64,000 nucleotides of DNA. It comes from Myxococcales bacterium (GTDB taxonomy: Bacteria; Myxococcota; Myxococcia; Myxococcales; Myxococcaceae). The notes under the pieces are model-generated. The model saw nothing but the letters and a program-made list of their open reading frames with translations, made no database searches and was not told where the DNA came from. Location of the stretch: assembly GCA_030681895.1 (NCBI GenBank), contig JAUXRI010000089.1, positions 1-64,000 of the forward strand. The letters are read 5' to 3'. The translations under genes and the position numbers were made by a program. Below, in pieces: positions 8,978 to 21,116 of this stretch. Every line of letters starts with the position of its first letter. Positions within the stretch are counted from its first letter, which is position 1.

Positions 8978-9745
8978 ATGCACGTCGCCATTACCGGAGC
9001 CTCGAGCGGTATCGGCGAGGCCCTCGCCCGCGAGTACTTCAGCCGCCGCGCCGACGTCAGCCTCGTCGCCCGCCGAGTCGAGCTGCTCGAGAAGCTCGCG
9101 AAACAAACCGACACGCGCACGCACCTCGTCCAGTCCGACCTGAGCGATGTGTCGCAGGTCACCTCCTGGGTCGACGCGGCAGAGCAGGCGCTCGGACCCA
9201 TCGACGTGCTCATCAACAACGCCGGCGTGCAGATCATCCGCGCCTTCACCGACACACCGTTCGACGAGGGACGGCGCCTGCTCCAGGTCGACCTCCTCGC
9301 GCCGCTCGAGCTCTCACAGTTCGTCGCCCGCCGCATGGTGGCGCGCAAGCAGGGCGTGATCGTCGACGTGGCGTCGATGGCGTCCATCGCTCCGACGCCA
9401 GGCATGGCCTTCTACAACGCGGCCAAAGGAGGGCTGGCCGCCGCCTCTGAGGCGCTGCGGGCCGAGCTCGCGCAGCATGGAGTGCACGTGGTGACGGTGT
9501 ACCCGGGCCTCATCAGGACGGCGATGGAGGTCGCCGGGCGAGCCGCCTTCGGCGAGGAGACCCTGATGATGAAGGTCTTCGCGCCGTCGGGCGATGCCGA
9601 CGTGCTGGCCCGCCTGGTCGCCGACGCCGTCGAGGCGCGCAGCGAGCGGGTCATCTACCCGGCGCTCAACGTTCTCGCCCGCCACTTCCCTGCCGCGACG
9701 CGCGCGTTGCTCGACGCCTTCACGCCGCGCGTGCCACCGGGGTGA
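8978..9745 (+). CDS. Short-chain dehydrogenase/reductase
   Basis: A 255-residue classical SDR: GASSGIGEALA for cofactor binding at residues 7-17, NNAG near residue 84, and catalytic Ser and YNAAK (Tyr-x3-Lys) near residues 133-150, then PGLIRT. The basic residues after the first strand (ARRVE) favour NADPH. The C-terminal 40 residues (IYPALNVLARHFPAATRALL) are typical of SDRs that associate with membranes or lipid substrates. The substrate is unknown. It is divergent from the acyltransferase with 75 bp between them, and could share regulation. Confidence 0.88.
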   Translation: MHVAITGASSGIGEALAREYFSRRADVSLVARRVELLEKLAKQTDTRTHLVQSDLSDVSQVTSWVDAAEQALGPIDVLINNAGVQIIRAFTDTPFDEGRRLLQVDLLAPLELSQFVARRMVARKQGVIVDVASMASIAPTPGMAFYNAAKGGLAAASEALRAELAQHGVHVVTVYPGLIRTAMEVAGRAAFGEETLMMKVFAPSGDADVLARLVADAVEARSERVIYPALNVLARHFPAATRALLDAFTPRVPPG

Positions 9746-9844
9746 CCCTCAGGGCTCGAGTCGCGCAGACGTGGCCAGGGCCCTCATGATGTGGCGGTGA
9801 CGTCGCAAGTACCCGGATGGCGCGCGGGGTGGTACGAGAGGGCA

Positions 9845-10750
9845 GTGGCATCTGTCTCGACCCGCTTCGGCTGGTGCGCAGTGGTGGCGCTCCTCTCCGG
9901 CTGCTTCGTCGATCTCGACGATCGTCCCGGCCGCGCCTGCGACGAAGCCTCGCCGTGCCGTGAGCCGCGCCGGTGCATCGCGGGCGCCTGCTTCGCCGAC
10001 GACGAGCTCGACGCAGGAAAGCCCGACGCGAGCACGGGTGGTGGCACCGCTGGTGGCAGCGCGATGGGCGGAGGTGCTTCAGGTGGAGGCACCACGGTCG
10101 ACGCGGGCCCTGTCGACGCAGGGCCACAACCGCTCTGGCAGCAGCGGCTCCACGGCTTCAGCGACGTCACCCAGGACACGGGCTGCACCGCCACCATCGA
10201 TCCCTCACGCGGAAACCTGGTGGTGGCCTCGGTGATGTCGTCGCGGGACGGCGAAGACACGGCGAGCGCGAACGTGCTGTCGACGCAGCGCCTGCCCACG
10301 CGCCTCGAGGGCCGGGTGCGCGGCCGGCTGACGCTCGGCGGAACGCCCCGCCTCGCCGGGAACGCGCCCTTCGCCGAGCTCGGCGCGCAGCCCGACCGCG
10401 TGCATCTGCAGCTGGCCCTCTCTGCCAACAACGAGCTGGTGGTCAGCAGCATGCCGATGACGGTGGCCGACAACGCCGTGTCGGCCCGCTACGCCATCGA
10501 CGGCGGCTGGCAGCGAGGTGACTACCTGTTCGAAGTTCGCTGGCGGCGCGGGGCGAGCCGCACGGTGTGGCTCAACGGCCAGCAGCTCGGAGACGTCGCC
10601 CTGCCCTCCACCACGGTGATGGCGCCGCCCGATCGTTTCCGGCTCGGCCTGATGCGCCTCGACGGTGCCGATGGTGGGCCGTTCTCGGTGACGGTGAACA
10701 GCTGGCAGCTCACGGAAGACGCCGACGCCGTGCTGGGAGACATCCCGTGA
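9845..10750 (+). CDS. Lipoprotein with Gly/Ala/Asp-rich linker
   Basis: About 301 residues from GTG 9845, which gives a compact signal peptide ending in the lipobox LLSGC and has a GAGAGG ribosome site just before it; a longer start at GTG 9791 is possible. After the Cys comes a short Cys-rich stretch (four Cys, CREPRRCIAGAC), a low-complexity Gly/Ala/Asp linker ending in VDAGPVDAGP, and then a 200-residue beta-rich domain that could be a LamG/concanavalin-like fold. Signal peptide plus VDAG-type linker is the standard build of myxobacterial outer-surface lipoproteins. It overlaps the next gene by GTGA, so the two are probably expressed together. Confidence 0.75.
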   Translation: MASVSTRFGWCAVVALLSGCFVDLDDRPGRACDEASPCREPRRCIAGACFADDELDAGKPDASTGGGTAGGSAMGGGASGGGTTVDAGPVDAGPQPLWQQRLHGFSDVTQDTGCTATIDPSRGNLVVASVMSSRDGEDTASANVLSTQRLPTRLEGRVRGRLTLGGTPRLAGNAPFAELGAQPDRVHLQLALSANNELVVSSMPMTVADNAVSARYAIDGGWQRGDYLFEVRWRRGASRTVWLNGQQLGDVALPSTTVMAPPDRFRLGLMRLDGADGGPFSVTVNSWQLTEDADAVLGDIP

Positions 10751-11412
10751 CGGCGCTCGTCGTCTCGCTGCTGCTCGGCGCCCAGCCCAACCCGTTCCTC
10801 GCGCAGGCGAAGGAGCTCTACCAGGGGCTCGACTTCGAGAAGTGCGTCGCGCGCCTCGAGCAGGCCACCAGCCAATGGCAGTCGACGAAGGACGAGCTCC
10901 GGGACATCGAGATCACCTCGGGCCTCTGCCAGTTCAACCTCGGCAAGACGAAGACGGCCGCTGAGCACTTCCGCACCGCGCTGCGAATCGACGAGACCGC
11001 CGACCTGCCGCCGTACTCGAGCCCCAAGGCGGTGGACCTGTTCCTCAAGGTGAAGCGCTCGCTCCAGGCCCCGCCCGAGCCGTTCCCCGAAGACGACTTT
11101 CCTCCTGACGCGCCGAAGAAACCGAAGCTCGAGCCGGCCGCGCCGAAGACCGGGCCAACGGAGCCGGGCGTCTTCGAGAAGCACCCTGCCCCGACCGCGT
11201 TCGGCATCGGCGCGGGCGTCGCCCTGGCGGTCGGCGTCGGGCTCGGCGTGAACGCGCGCAACCTCTCGATTCAGGCGAACGAGGCGCGCACCGACCAGCT
11301 CTTCGGAGAGAAGGCCGGCGCCGCGCGCGCCAACGCGACGGGCGCCAACGTGGCCTACGTGCTCGCCGCTGGAGCCGCCGTCGCCGCGGTCGTCGCGTAC
11401 CTGTTGGAGTGA
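10747..11412 (+). CDS. TPR-like secreted or membrane protein
   Basis: A 221-residue protein. The GTG at 10747 overlaps the preceding TGA. It has a short N-terminal hydrophobic segment (possible signal peptide), a helical TPR-like region (residues 15-100, with FNLGKTKTAAEHFRTAL), a Pro/Lys-rich linker (about 105-150) and two C-terminal hydrophobic helices around GIGAGVALAVGVGLGV and YVLAAGAAVAAVVAYLL. This build is common in myxobacteria for small envelope proteins of unknown role. The partner lipoprotein immediately upstream suggests a shared envelope function. Confidence 0.7.
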   Translation: MTALVVSLLLGAQPNPFLAQAKELYQGLDFEKCVARLEQATSQWQSTKDELRDIEITSGLCQFNLGKTKTAAEHFRTALRIDETADLPPYSSPKAVDLFLKVKRSLQAPPEPFPEDDFPPDAPKKPKLEPAAPKTGPTEPGVFEKHPAPTAFGIGAGVALAVGVGLGVNARNLSIQANEARTDQLFGEKAGAARANATGANVAYVLAAGAAVAAVVAYLLE

Positions 11413-11438
11413 CGCGGCCGCTGAGGGATAACGCCGTC

Positions 11439-11786
11439 ATGCGCCCGACTCTGCTGCTGGCACTTGGGATCTGCTCTGTCGCCTCCGCTCAACCCAAAGA
11501 CGCCAGAGACGCCGGCACGCCCGCGGTCAGCGCGAGCGCCTGCAACGCCCTGATGGACCACGTGGTGCTGCTCTCGGTCGATCAGTCGCTCGCCGAGGAC
11601 CCCGAGGTGAAGAAGATGACGCCGAAGGAGCGCGAGGTGACCGAGAAGCTGGCCCGACGCGAAGCCCTCGCCGACCCCAAGCTCGTCGAGCTCAAGCGTG
11701 ATTGCCCTGCCCGCTACGACAAGAAGACCGAGCAGTGCCTGATGAAGGCGAAGACGATGAAAGACGTCGACGCCTGCTCGAAGTAG
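11439..11786 (+). CDS. Small secreted protein
   Basis: 115 residues from ATG 11439 with a signal peptide (MRPTLLLALGICSVASA). The mature part is charged and helical and contains four Cys residues, two of them in the last 25 residues (KTEQCLMKAKTMKDVDAC), so disulfide bonds are likely. A GTG at 11409 overlapping the previous stop is an alternative start that would add ten residues before the signal peptide. No family is recognised. Confidence 0.65.
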   Translation: MRPTLLLALGICSVASAQPKDARDAGTPAVSASACNALMDHVVLLSVDQSLAEDPEVKKMTPKEREVTEKLARREALADPKLVELKRDCPARYDKKTEQCLMKAKTMKDVDACSK

Positions 11787-11813
11787 CGCTTCCTCCCTTT
11801 CACGAGGTCCCCC

Positions 11814-14342
11814 ATGCGTCGATCGCTCCTTGGCCTGCTGGTGCTGACGCCGTTCATTCCCGGCTGCGCCTGCGATGAGTTCTTCGAGGAGCCTGACGGT
11901 GGAACGATCACCGGCCCTCAAGGTCGCGTCAGCGGCACCGTGACCCCGTTTCGAGGCGCCGACTCCGTTCAAGCGCCTCGCGCGGCCGTCGACGCTGCGC
12001 TCAAGCGCTCCGTGTTCAACAGTCTCAACGAGGGCACGGCGGCGTCGCAGGGCCCCTCGTCGGTCGGGCGGGCCGTCGCTCGCGCCGTCATCGCACCGCT
12101 CCCGTACTCGACGAGCGGGCGCCTGCTCGGCGTGAATGAGCGGCCGCGCTTCGTGGTTGGAGAGGTCATCGTTCGAACGCTCGAGAAGGAGCCGGTCGCC
12201 GCGGTGCTGCGTCGCGTGACGCTCGCCGGCTTCAAGACGGCGCACGGCGGCTTCGGCTCGGAGTTCATGCACCTGGTGCGCTTCCGCCACGACGACGGCC
12301 GGGCGCTCTCCGACGGTGAGACGGTCGAGCTCGTGAAGCAGCTCGCGCGCGTGCCCGGCGTGAAGTGGGCGGAGCTCAACGGCATTCGGCACCCGCTCGC
12401 CGTGCCGAACGACAGCCTCTACTCGGCGATGTGGCACCTCGCGCCGATCAACATGCCGGCCGCGTGGGAGCTGGAGAAGGGCGCCACCACCGCCGTCACC
12501 GTCGCCGTCGTCGACACGGGCATCATCCAGCACCCCGACCTCACGCCGCGCGTCGCGCAGGGCGCCGACTTCATCAGCGACCCCGATCGCGCGCTGGACG
12601 GCGACGGGCGTGACTCGGACGCGACGGACACCGGCCGCGACCTTCCCAACGGCCAGTCGAGCTGGCACGGCTCGCATTGCGCCGGCACCATCGGCGCGGT
12701 CACCGACAACGGCGCCGGCATCTCGGGCGTGAACTGGAACGCGCGCATCGTTCCGGTGCGCGTGCTGGGTAAGAACGGCGGCACCAACCTCGACATCGCC
12801 GCGGGCCTCATCTGGGCGGCAGGCGGCACGGTGCCCGGCATGCCGGCCAACGCGAACCCGGCGCAGGTCATCAGCATGAGCCTCGGCGGTCAGGGTGATC
12901 CGGAGCAGGCGGCCCAGGACGCGATCGACACCGCCAACGCGCGCAACGCCATCGTGGTGGTCGCCGCCGGCAACGACAACATCGACGCCTCACGCTTCAC
13001 CCCCTGCAACCAGTCGGGCGTCTTGTGCATCGGCGCGACGCGCTTCAACGGCACGCGGGCGAGCTATTCGAACTTCGGGCAGCGCGTCGACGTGATGGCC
13101 CCGGGCGGTGAGGTGTCGGAAGACGCGAACGGCGACGGCAACCCCGACGGCGTGCTCTCGACGGTGAAGAACGACTCCACGGGCATGCCCACCTACAGCT
13201 TCGAGCAGGGCACCTCGATGGCGACGCCCCACGTGGCCGGCATCGTCTCGCTCATGAAGGCGCGCAGCGGAGCGCTCACCTTCGCGCAGGCCCGGCAGAT
13301 CCTCACCGAGACGGCGAATCAGGCGTCGCGCTGCACCGAGGGCTGCGGCGCGGGGCTCGTCAACGTGCACGCGGCGCTCCAACGGGTGACGGGCGCGCAG
13401 CCCACGGGCCCGGCGAAGCTGGCGTTGAGCGCGACCGATCTCTTCTTCACCGCCAACACCACCTCGCAGAACGTCACCATCACCAACGTCGGCGGTCAGG
13501 CGCTCACCGTCACGCTGGCGGTCGCGGGCAACGACGCGGCGCGCGTCACGGTGATGGGCGGCACCACGCGCACCGTCCCTGCCGGCGCGACGGCGGCGGT
13601 CCAGATCTCGGGCGATCTACAGGGCCTGGCCGCCAGCATGACGGGCTCGGCGACCATCGCGGTGACGTCGAACGGCGGCAACGCCAACATCTCCATCAAG
13701 CTGCGGGCTGGTGGCGCCGCGGGGCGGAACGTCGTGGTCGCGCTGGTGCACCAGGTGAACGGCGAGTGGAAGGTCGCCGCCGCCGCCGAAGCGCAGGCCA
13801 TCAACAACTTCAGCTACGGCCTCGTCGCGCCGACGGGCTCGTACTTCCTCTTCGGCGCGCAGGACGCGAACGGCAACGGTCAGTTCGAAGACAACGAGCC
13901 CATCGGCCTGTGGCCGAACACCGACTCGCCGAAGGCGGTGGTCGTCACCGACGGCGCCAACCTGATGGGGAACAACTTCGTCGTGGCTCCGCAGGTCAAC
14001 CTGAACGGAGACGAGGCGCGCGTCATCGGCACGGCGTGCACCGACGCGTCGACGTGCGGCACCGATGGCATCTGCGCGACGGGCTTTCCGCAGGGGTACT
14101 GCACGAGCGACTGCGCGACGACGTCGTGCCCGGCAGGCGCGAAGTGCCTCTCAGGCGCGACGGTCTCGCTCTGTCTCGACACCTGCTCGGCGCCGCGGCG
14201 CGGGCAGTCGAGCTGCCGGGTGAACTACGTGTGCGAAGACGACGGCTCGGGCAGCGGGGCGTGTATTCCCAACTGCAACTCGATTCAGGACTTCTGCGAC
14301 GCGCCCCAGACCTGCAGCGCCGCCAGCGGGTACTGCGAGTAG
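11814..14342 (+). CDS. Subtilisin-like serine protease lipoprotein (S8 family)
   Basis: 842 residues. A lipoprotein signal peptide (lipobox IPGC) is followed by an inhibitor-like propeptide (about 100-215) and an S8 catalytic domain with Asp234 in VVDTG, His285 in WHGSHCAGT, the oxyanion Asn in AAGND, and Ser468 in GTSMATPHVAG. Two beta-rich segments follow (about 540-630, a choice-of-anchor-like domain, and 640-730), then a Cys-rich C-terminus of about 100 residues. Such proteases degrade prey or extracellular protein in predatory myxobacteria; the role here is inferred from the family. All catalytic residues are intact. It is likely to be tethered at the outer surface and processed by loss of its propeptide. 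Confidence 0.92.
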   Translation: MRRSLLGLLVLTPFIPGCACDEFFEEPDGGTITGPQGRVSGTVTPFRGADSVQAPRAAVDAALKRSVFNSLNEGTAASQGPSSVGRAVARAVIAPLPYSTSGRLLGVNERPRFVVGEVIVRTLEKEPVAAVLRRVTLAGFKTAHGGFGSEFMHLVRFRHDDGRALSDGETVELVKQLARVPGVKWAELNGIRHPLAVPNDSLYSAMWHLAPINMPAAWELEKGATTAVTVAVVDTGIIQHPDLTPRVAQGADFISDPDRALDGDGRDSDATDTGRDLPNGQSSWHGSHCAGTIGAVTDNGAGISGVNWNARIVPVRVLGKNGGTNLDIAAGLIWAAGGTVPGMPANANPAQVISMSLGGQGDPEQAAQDAIDTANARNAIVVVAAGNDNIDASRFTPCNQSGVLCIGATRFNGTRASYSNFGQRVDVMAPGGEVSEDANGDGNPDGVLSTVKNDSTGMPTYSFEQGTSMATPHVAGIVSLMKARSGALTFAQARQILTETANQASRCTEGCGAGLVNVHAALQRVTGAQPTGPAKLALSATDLFFTANTTSQNVTITNVGGQALTVTLAVAGNDAARVTVMGGTTRTVPAGATAAVQISGDLQGLAASMTGSATIAVTSNGGNANISIKLRAGGAAGRNVVVALVHQVNGEWKVAAAAEAQAINNFSYGLVAPTGSYFLFGAQDANGNGQFEDNEPIGLWPNTDSPKAVVVTDGANLMGNNFVVAPQVNLNGDEARVIGTACTDASTCGTDGICATGFPQGYCTSDCATTSCPAGAKCLSGATVSLCLDTCSAPRRGQSSCRVNYVCEDDGSGSGACIPNCNSIQDFCDAPQTCSAASGYCE

Positions 14343-14399
14343 GAAACAGCACGTCCTTCTGGTTGACGCCGCTCGGCACGCGCCTTACCCCACCTCGTC

Positions 14400-17936
<3,537 letters not shown>

Positions 17937-18530
17937 TCAGTTGCTGCGGTACTCCGCGAGCAGATTCGCAACGGCCCGCGTGTGATCGGGATCAGCGACG
18001 AAGCGAGCCAACCACTCGAGGTCGAGCGTCGGAAGGTATGCGCTCTTCTTCCGTTTCGCGTAGCGGTTGGTCTTGAGCGCGAAGACGCCAATGCGATCGT
18101 TCTCCCACAGCCAGACTTCTGGAACGCCCAGCCGTTCGTAGACCTCGAGCTTGTCGATGCCGGAGCGGCTCCAGTTCACTTCAATCGCGATGTCTGGAAC
18201 TGACGCCATGTCCGAACGGCCGACGACGTAGCATTCGTCGGGTTCGGCGACCGCCTTGCCGCGACGCTTCTTGAGAGTCGTCGAGCCAAACGGACTGACC
18301 GCGATACCCTCGAGCGCAGCCCACATCTCGAGGAGCCGGCCGATGCGGCTCTTGATGCCCTCGTGCGACTTTGATGGAGCCAGCAGCTCCAGTACTCCGT
18401 CAAGGTAGGTGATTCGCGGGCTGCGTGACTCGCCTCGAGCCCGTTGAATCAGCTCGAAGCCAGCCCACCCCAGCCGTATCGATACGAGCTGGTCGGACTG
18501 CGCGAGCGAAGTCGCTTCCATCCGCGTCAT
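17937..18530 (-). CDS. Uma2-family (DUF820) putative endonuclease
   Basis: 197 residues with the family signature: an N-terminal strand and GVLELLAPSKSHEGIK, the acidic PD core in PDIAIEVNWSRSG (Asp and Glu-x-Asn), and a following KLEVYERLGVPEVWL with the catalytic-type Lys. The fold is restriction-endonuclease-like. Copies of this family are abundant in cyanobacteria and myxobacteria and their biological role is unknown. It is convergent with mfd and upstream of, and parallel with, the acyl-CoA dehydrogenase, with a 5-bp gap, so read-through is possible. Confidence 0.88.
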   Translation of the reverse strand: MTRMEATSLAQSDQLVSIRLGWAGFELIQRARGESRSPRITYLDGVLELLAPSKSHEGIKSRIGRLLEMWAALEGIAVSPFGSTTLKKRRGKAVAEPDECYVVGRSDMASVPDIAIEVNWSRSGIDKLEVYERLGVPEVWLWENDRIGVFALKTNRYAKRKKSAYLPTLDLEWLARFVADPDHTRAVANLLAEYRSN

Positions 18531-18535
18531 TCTCG

Positions 18536-19723
18536 CTACGACGCACCAAACGCGTCGATGCCGGTAATCGCCTTCCCCAGGATCAACGTGTGCACCTCAT
18601 GCGTGCCCTCGTAGGTGAAGACGCTCTCGAGGTTCAGCATGTGGCGAATGGGCGGGTACTCGTCGCTGATGCCGTTGGCGCCGTAGATGCTCCGGGCGAC
18701 GCGGGCGATCTCGAGCGCCACCTTCACGTTGTTGCGCTTGCAGAGCGACACCTGCTCGGGGAGGACCTTCTGGCCCGAGTCCGCGAGCTGGGCGAGGCGC
18801 AGGGCGAGCAGCTGCCCCTTCACGATCTCCTGCAGCATGTCGGCGAGCTTCTCTTGCGTCAGCTGAAAGCCTGCGATCGGCTTGTTGAACTGCTTGCGCG
18901 ACAACGAGTACTCGCGCGCGCCCTCGAAGCACGCCACCGCCGCGCCCATGGCCGCGAACGCGATGCCCATGCGCGCCTTGTTCAGACACGACAGCGGCCC
19001 ACGCAGGCCCTTCACGCCGGGGAGCAGGTTCTTCGCCGGCACCTTCACGTCCTGGAACGCGAGCTCGGCGGTGAACGACGCGCGCAGCGAGAACTTGCCT
19101 TCGATCTCCTTCGCGATGAACCCGGGCATGCCCTTCTCGACCAGGAAGCCCTGAATCGACTCGGCGCCGCCGTCATCGACCTTCGCCCACACCACCGCGA
19201 CGTCGGCGATGGTGCCGTTGGTGATCCACATCTTCGAGCCGTTGAGCACGTAGTGATCGCCCTGCTTCACCGCGCGCGTCAGCATGCCGCCGGGGTCGGA
19301 GCCGTAGTCAGGCTCGGTCAAGCCGAAGCAGCCGATGATCTTCCCCGCGGCCATGCCCGGCAGGAACCGCTCCTTCTGCTCGTCGTTCCCGAACGAATAA
19401 ATCGGGAACATGCACAGCGACGACTGCACCGACGCGAAGCTGCGCAGGCCCGAGTCACCGCGCTCGAGCTCCTGGAGGATGAGGCCGTACGCGACGTTCG
19501 ACAGGCCCGCGCAGCCGTACCCTTTGAGCGTCGCGCCGAAGATGCCCATGTCGGCCAGCTTGGGGATCACGTGCGACGGGAAGGTGTGGTTGCGGAAGTG
19601 CTTGCCGACGATCGGCAGGTATTCCTGGTCGACGAAGCGGGCGACGGTGTCGCGAATCGCGCGGTCTTCGGGCGAGAGGAGATCGTCGATGCGGTAGAGA
19701 TCGGTCACGGCGGCGCGGGGCAT
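18536..19723 (-). CDS. gcdH: Glutaryl-CoA dehydrogenase
   Basis: 395 residues. The order of motifs matches GcdH closely: YGCAGLSNVAYGLI, RSFASVQSSLCMFPIYSFG, GCFGLTEPDYGSDPGGM, KMWITNGTIADVAVVW, GKFSLRASFT, YGANGISDEYPPIRHM and YEGTHEVHTLILGKAITG, where the Glu in YEG is the catalytic base. It oxidises and decarboxylates glutaryl-CoA to crotonyl-CoA in lysine and tryptophan breakdown, passing electrons to ETF. The start at ATG 19723 is chosen because the family's N-terminus (AVTDLYRIDDLLSPEDR) begins right after it. A link with the aromatic catabolism genes at 22.9-26.5 kb is plausible but not shown by an operon. Confidence 0.93.
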   Translation of the reverse strand: MPRAAVTDLYRIDDLLSPEDRAIRDTVARFVDQEYLPIVGKHFRNHTFPSHVIPKLADMGIFGATLKGYGCAGLSNVAYGLILQELERGDSGLRSFASVQSSLCMFPIYSFGNDEQKERFLPGMAAGKIIGCFGLTEPDYGSDPGGMLTRAVKQGDHYVLNGSKMWITNGTIADVAVVWAKVDDGGAESIQGFLVEKGMPGFIAKEIEGKFSLRASFTAELAFQDVKVPAKNLLPGVKGLRGPLSCLNKARMGIAFAAMGAAVACFEGAREYSLSRKQFNKPIAGFQLTQEKLADMLQEIVKGQLLALRLAQLADSGQKVLPEQVSLCKRNNVKVALEIARVARSIYGANGISDEYPPIRHMLNLESVFTYEGTHEVHTLILGKAITGIDAFGAS

Positions 19724-19804
19724 GGAGAGAGCGCGTAACAACCTGACGCGCCCACGGTCAACGACGCCTGAAGGGCTCCGTGCTGCGGGCGGCCATCAGC
19801 TGCG

Positions 19805-21064
19805 CTACCGGCGGCCGCGAATCACGACGAGGCCCGAGCCGCCGGTGCCGATCAAGAACACTTCGCGGTCGGTGCTGGTGGCGGCGTCATTGACCGTGAC
19901 GAGCGCGGCGGGCGGCTGGTTGGTGCTCGCCGCCCACGCCATGCCATTCCACAGCATGAAGCGATTCGCCGGAGTGCCGCCGGGAGCGCCAGCGGCGAGG
20001 TACTCGGTGGGCCCCACGGCGACGATGCTGTTGAGAACGCTCCCGATCATCGGGATTGGGAGCGCCGTCCACCCTCCGCCTGCGACATCGCGCCGCGCGT
20101 AGCGATAGCCCGTCACCGAGCCGCCGCTGCCGATCCCTCCGACCAGCATCGCGTCGACGGCCGCGCCTGGCCCGAACGTGAAGGCCATGTCGTTCCACTC
20201 GGCGATGGACTGACCCATCAGGTTGACGTTCTCCTGACCGAAGCCCCCGCCCTCGTACCGGACGACGAACGTCCTCCCGAGCACGTAGACCTCTCCGGCA
20301 GGTCCGGCGATGCAGCGCTTCGGGTTGGTGAAGCCGAGATCGTTGTTCACCTTCGTCCAACCCGTTCCGTTGAACTCGAAGAGCATCGCCTGGCTGTTGT
20401 TGCCGTTCGCGATTGCGAACACCGTCTCGCCAGAGTTGCAAAGGCCGTCGAAGTAGTCGCTCGAGCCGCCGGTCAGTGCGGGCAGGAAGTTGGTGGCGAC
20501 GGTGCAGTCGGCCGCGGTGCAGTACATCGACGACGTGCTCGCTGAGACGACGAAGACCTTCCCGGCAGGCGTGACCACCACGTCCTTCGCGGTCGACCCC
20601 AGTGAAAACCCTGTCAGCTGATTGAAGGTGCCGCCGGTCGAGCGGTAGAGACTCGTGCCCGCAGTCATCCAGGCCTCACCCTGCCGCGCCGAGATCGCCG
20701 CACCGTTCGTCGTCGTCGGCACGGGCACCATCGACATGCTCTGCCACGTGAAGGGGCCGATGCTGCCACCCGCGCTCCCGCCACCGGTCGCGCCGCCGCC
20801 ACCGGTCGCGCTGCCGCCACCAGTCGCGCTGCCGCCGCCAGTCGCGCTGCCGCCACCGGTCGCGCTGCCGCCACCGGTCGCGCTGCCGCCACCGGTCGCG
20901 CTGCCGCCACCAGTCGGCATGCCGCCCCCGGTCGCCGACCCACCACCAAAGGAGAAGCCGCCACCGGCACCCGCGGTGCCTCCGGCCGAACCAGCATCGA
21001 CCTTGATGGGGGTGAGCGGCCCGCAGGCCGACAGCACGACGAGGGAAATGAGGAGTGCTCTCAT
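19805..21064 (-). CDS. Lipoprotein with tandem GGGSAT linker and beta-propeller-like domain
   Basis: 419 residues: lipobox LSAC, then a linker of ten GGGSAT-type units (residues 40-99), then about 320 residues with repeated short blades such as YRSTGGTFNQLTGF, VFVVSAST and EVYVLGRTFVVRYEGGGF. The blades resemble WD/NHL-like or photosystem-stability/Vps-type propellers. It is a tandem paralogue of the gene at 21117 on the same strand, sharing ACGPLTP after the signal, the CTAADC-like segment and the closing TDREVFLIGT...IRGRR block. Secreted or surface-attached; function unknown. Confidence 0.8.
   Translation of the reverse strand: MRALLISLVVLSACGPLTPIKVDAGSAGGTAGAGGGFSFGGGSATGGGMPTGGGSATGGGSATGGGSATGGGSATGGGSATGGGSATGGGGATGGGSAGGSIGPFTWQSMSMVPVPTTTNGAAISARQGEAWMTAGTSLYRSTGGTFNQLTGFSLGSTAKDVVVTPAGKVFVVSASTSSMYCTAADCTVATNFLPALTGGSSDYFDGLCNSGETVFAIANGNNSQAMLFEFNGTGWTKVNNDLGFTNPKRCIAGPAGEVYVLGRTFVVRYEGGGFGQENVNLMGQSIAEWNDMAFTFGPGAAVDAMLVGGIGSGGSVTGYRYARRDVAGGGWTALPIPMIGSVLNSIVAVGPTEYLAAGAPGGTPANRFMLWNGMAWAASTNQPPAALVTVNDAATSTDREVFLIGTGGSGLVVIRGRR
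20768..20947 (-). repeat. Coding minisatellite, 18-bp period (ten units)
   Basis: Ten consecutive 18-bp units encode GGGSAT-type hexapeptides (six of them identical at protein level, the others GGGMPT, GGGGAT and GGGSAG). The array lies in the linker of the lipoprotein at 19805-21064 and its length could vary by slippage without shifting the frame. Confidence 0.95.
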
Positions 21065-21116
21065 GAGGACCGTCGGCGTAGCACGGGGCCTGCCGGGGTC
21101 GACAGGGCGGCGCGAC

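Noticed and set aside
20768-20947. CRISPR array
   Set aside because: The 18-bp units are directly adjacent, without spacers, and encode an in-frame linker.
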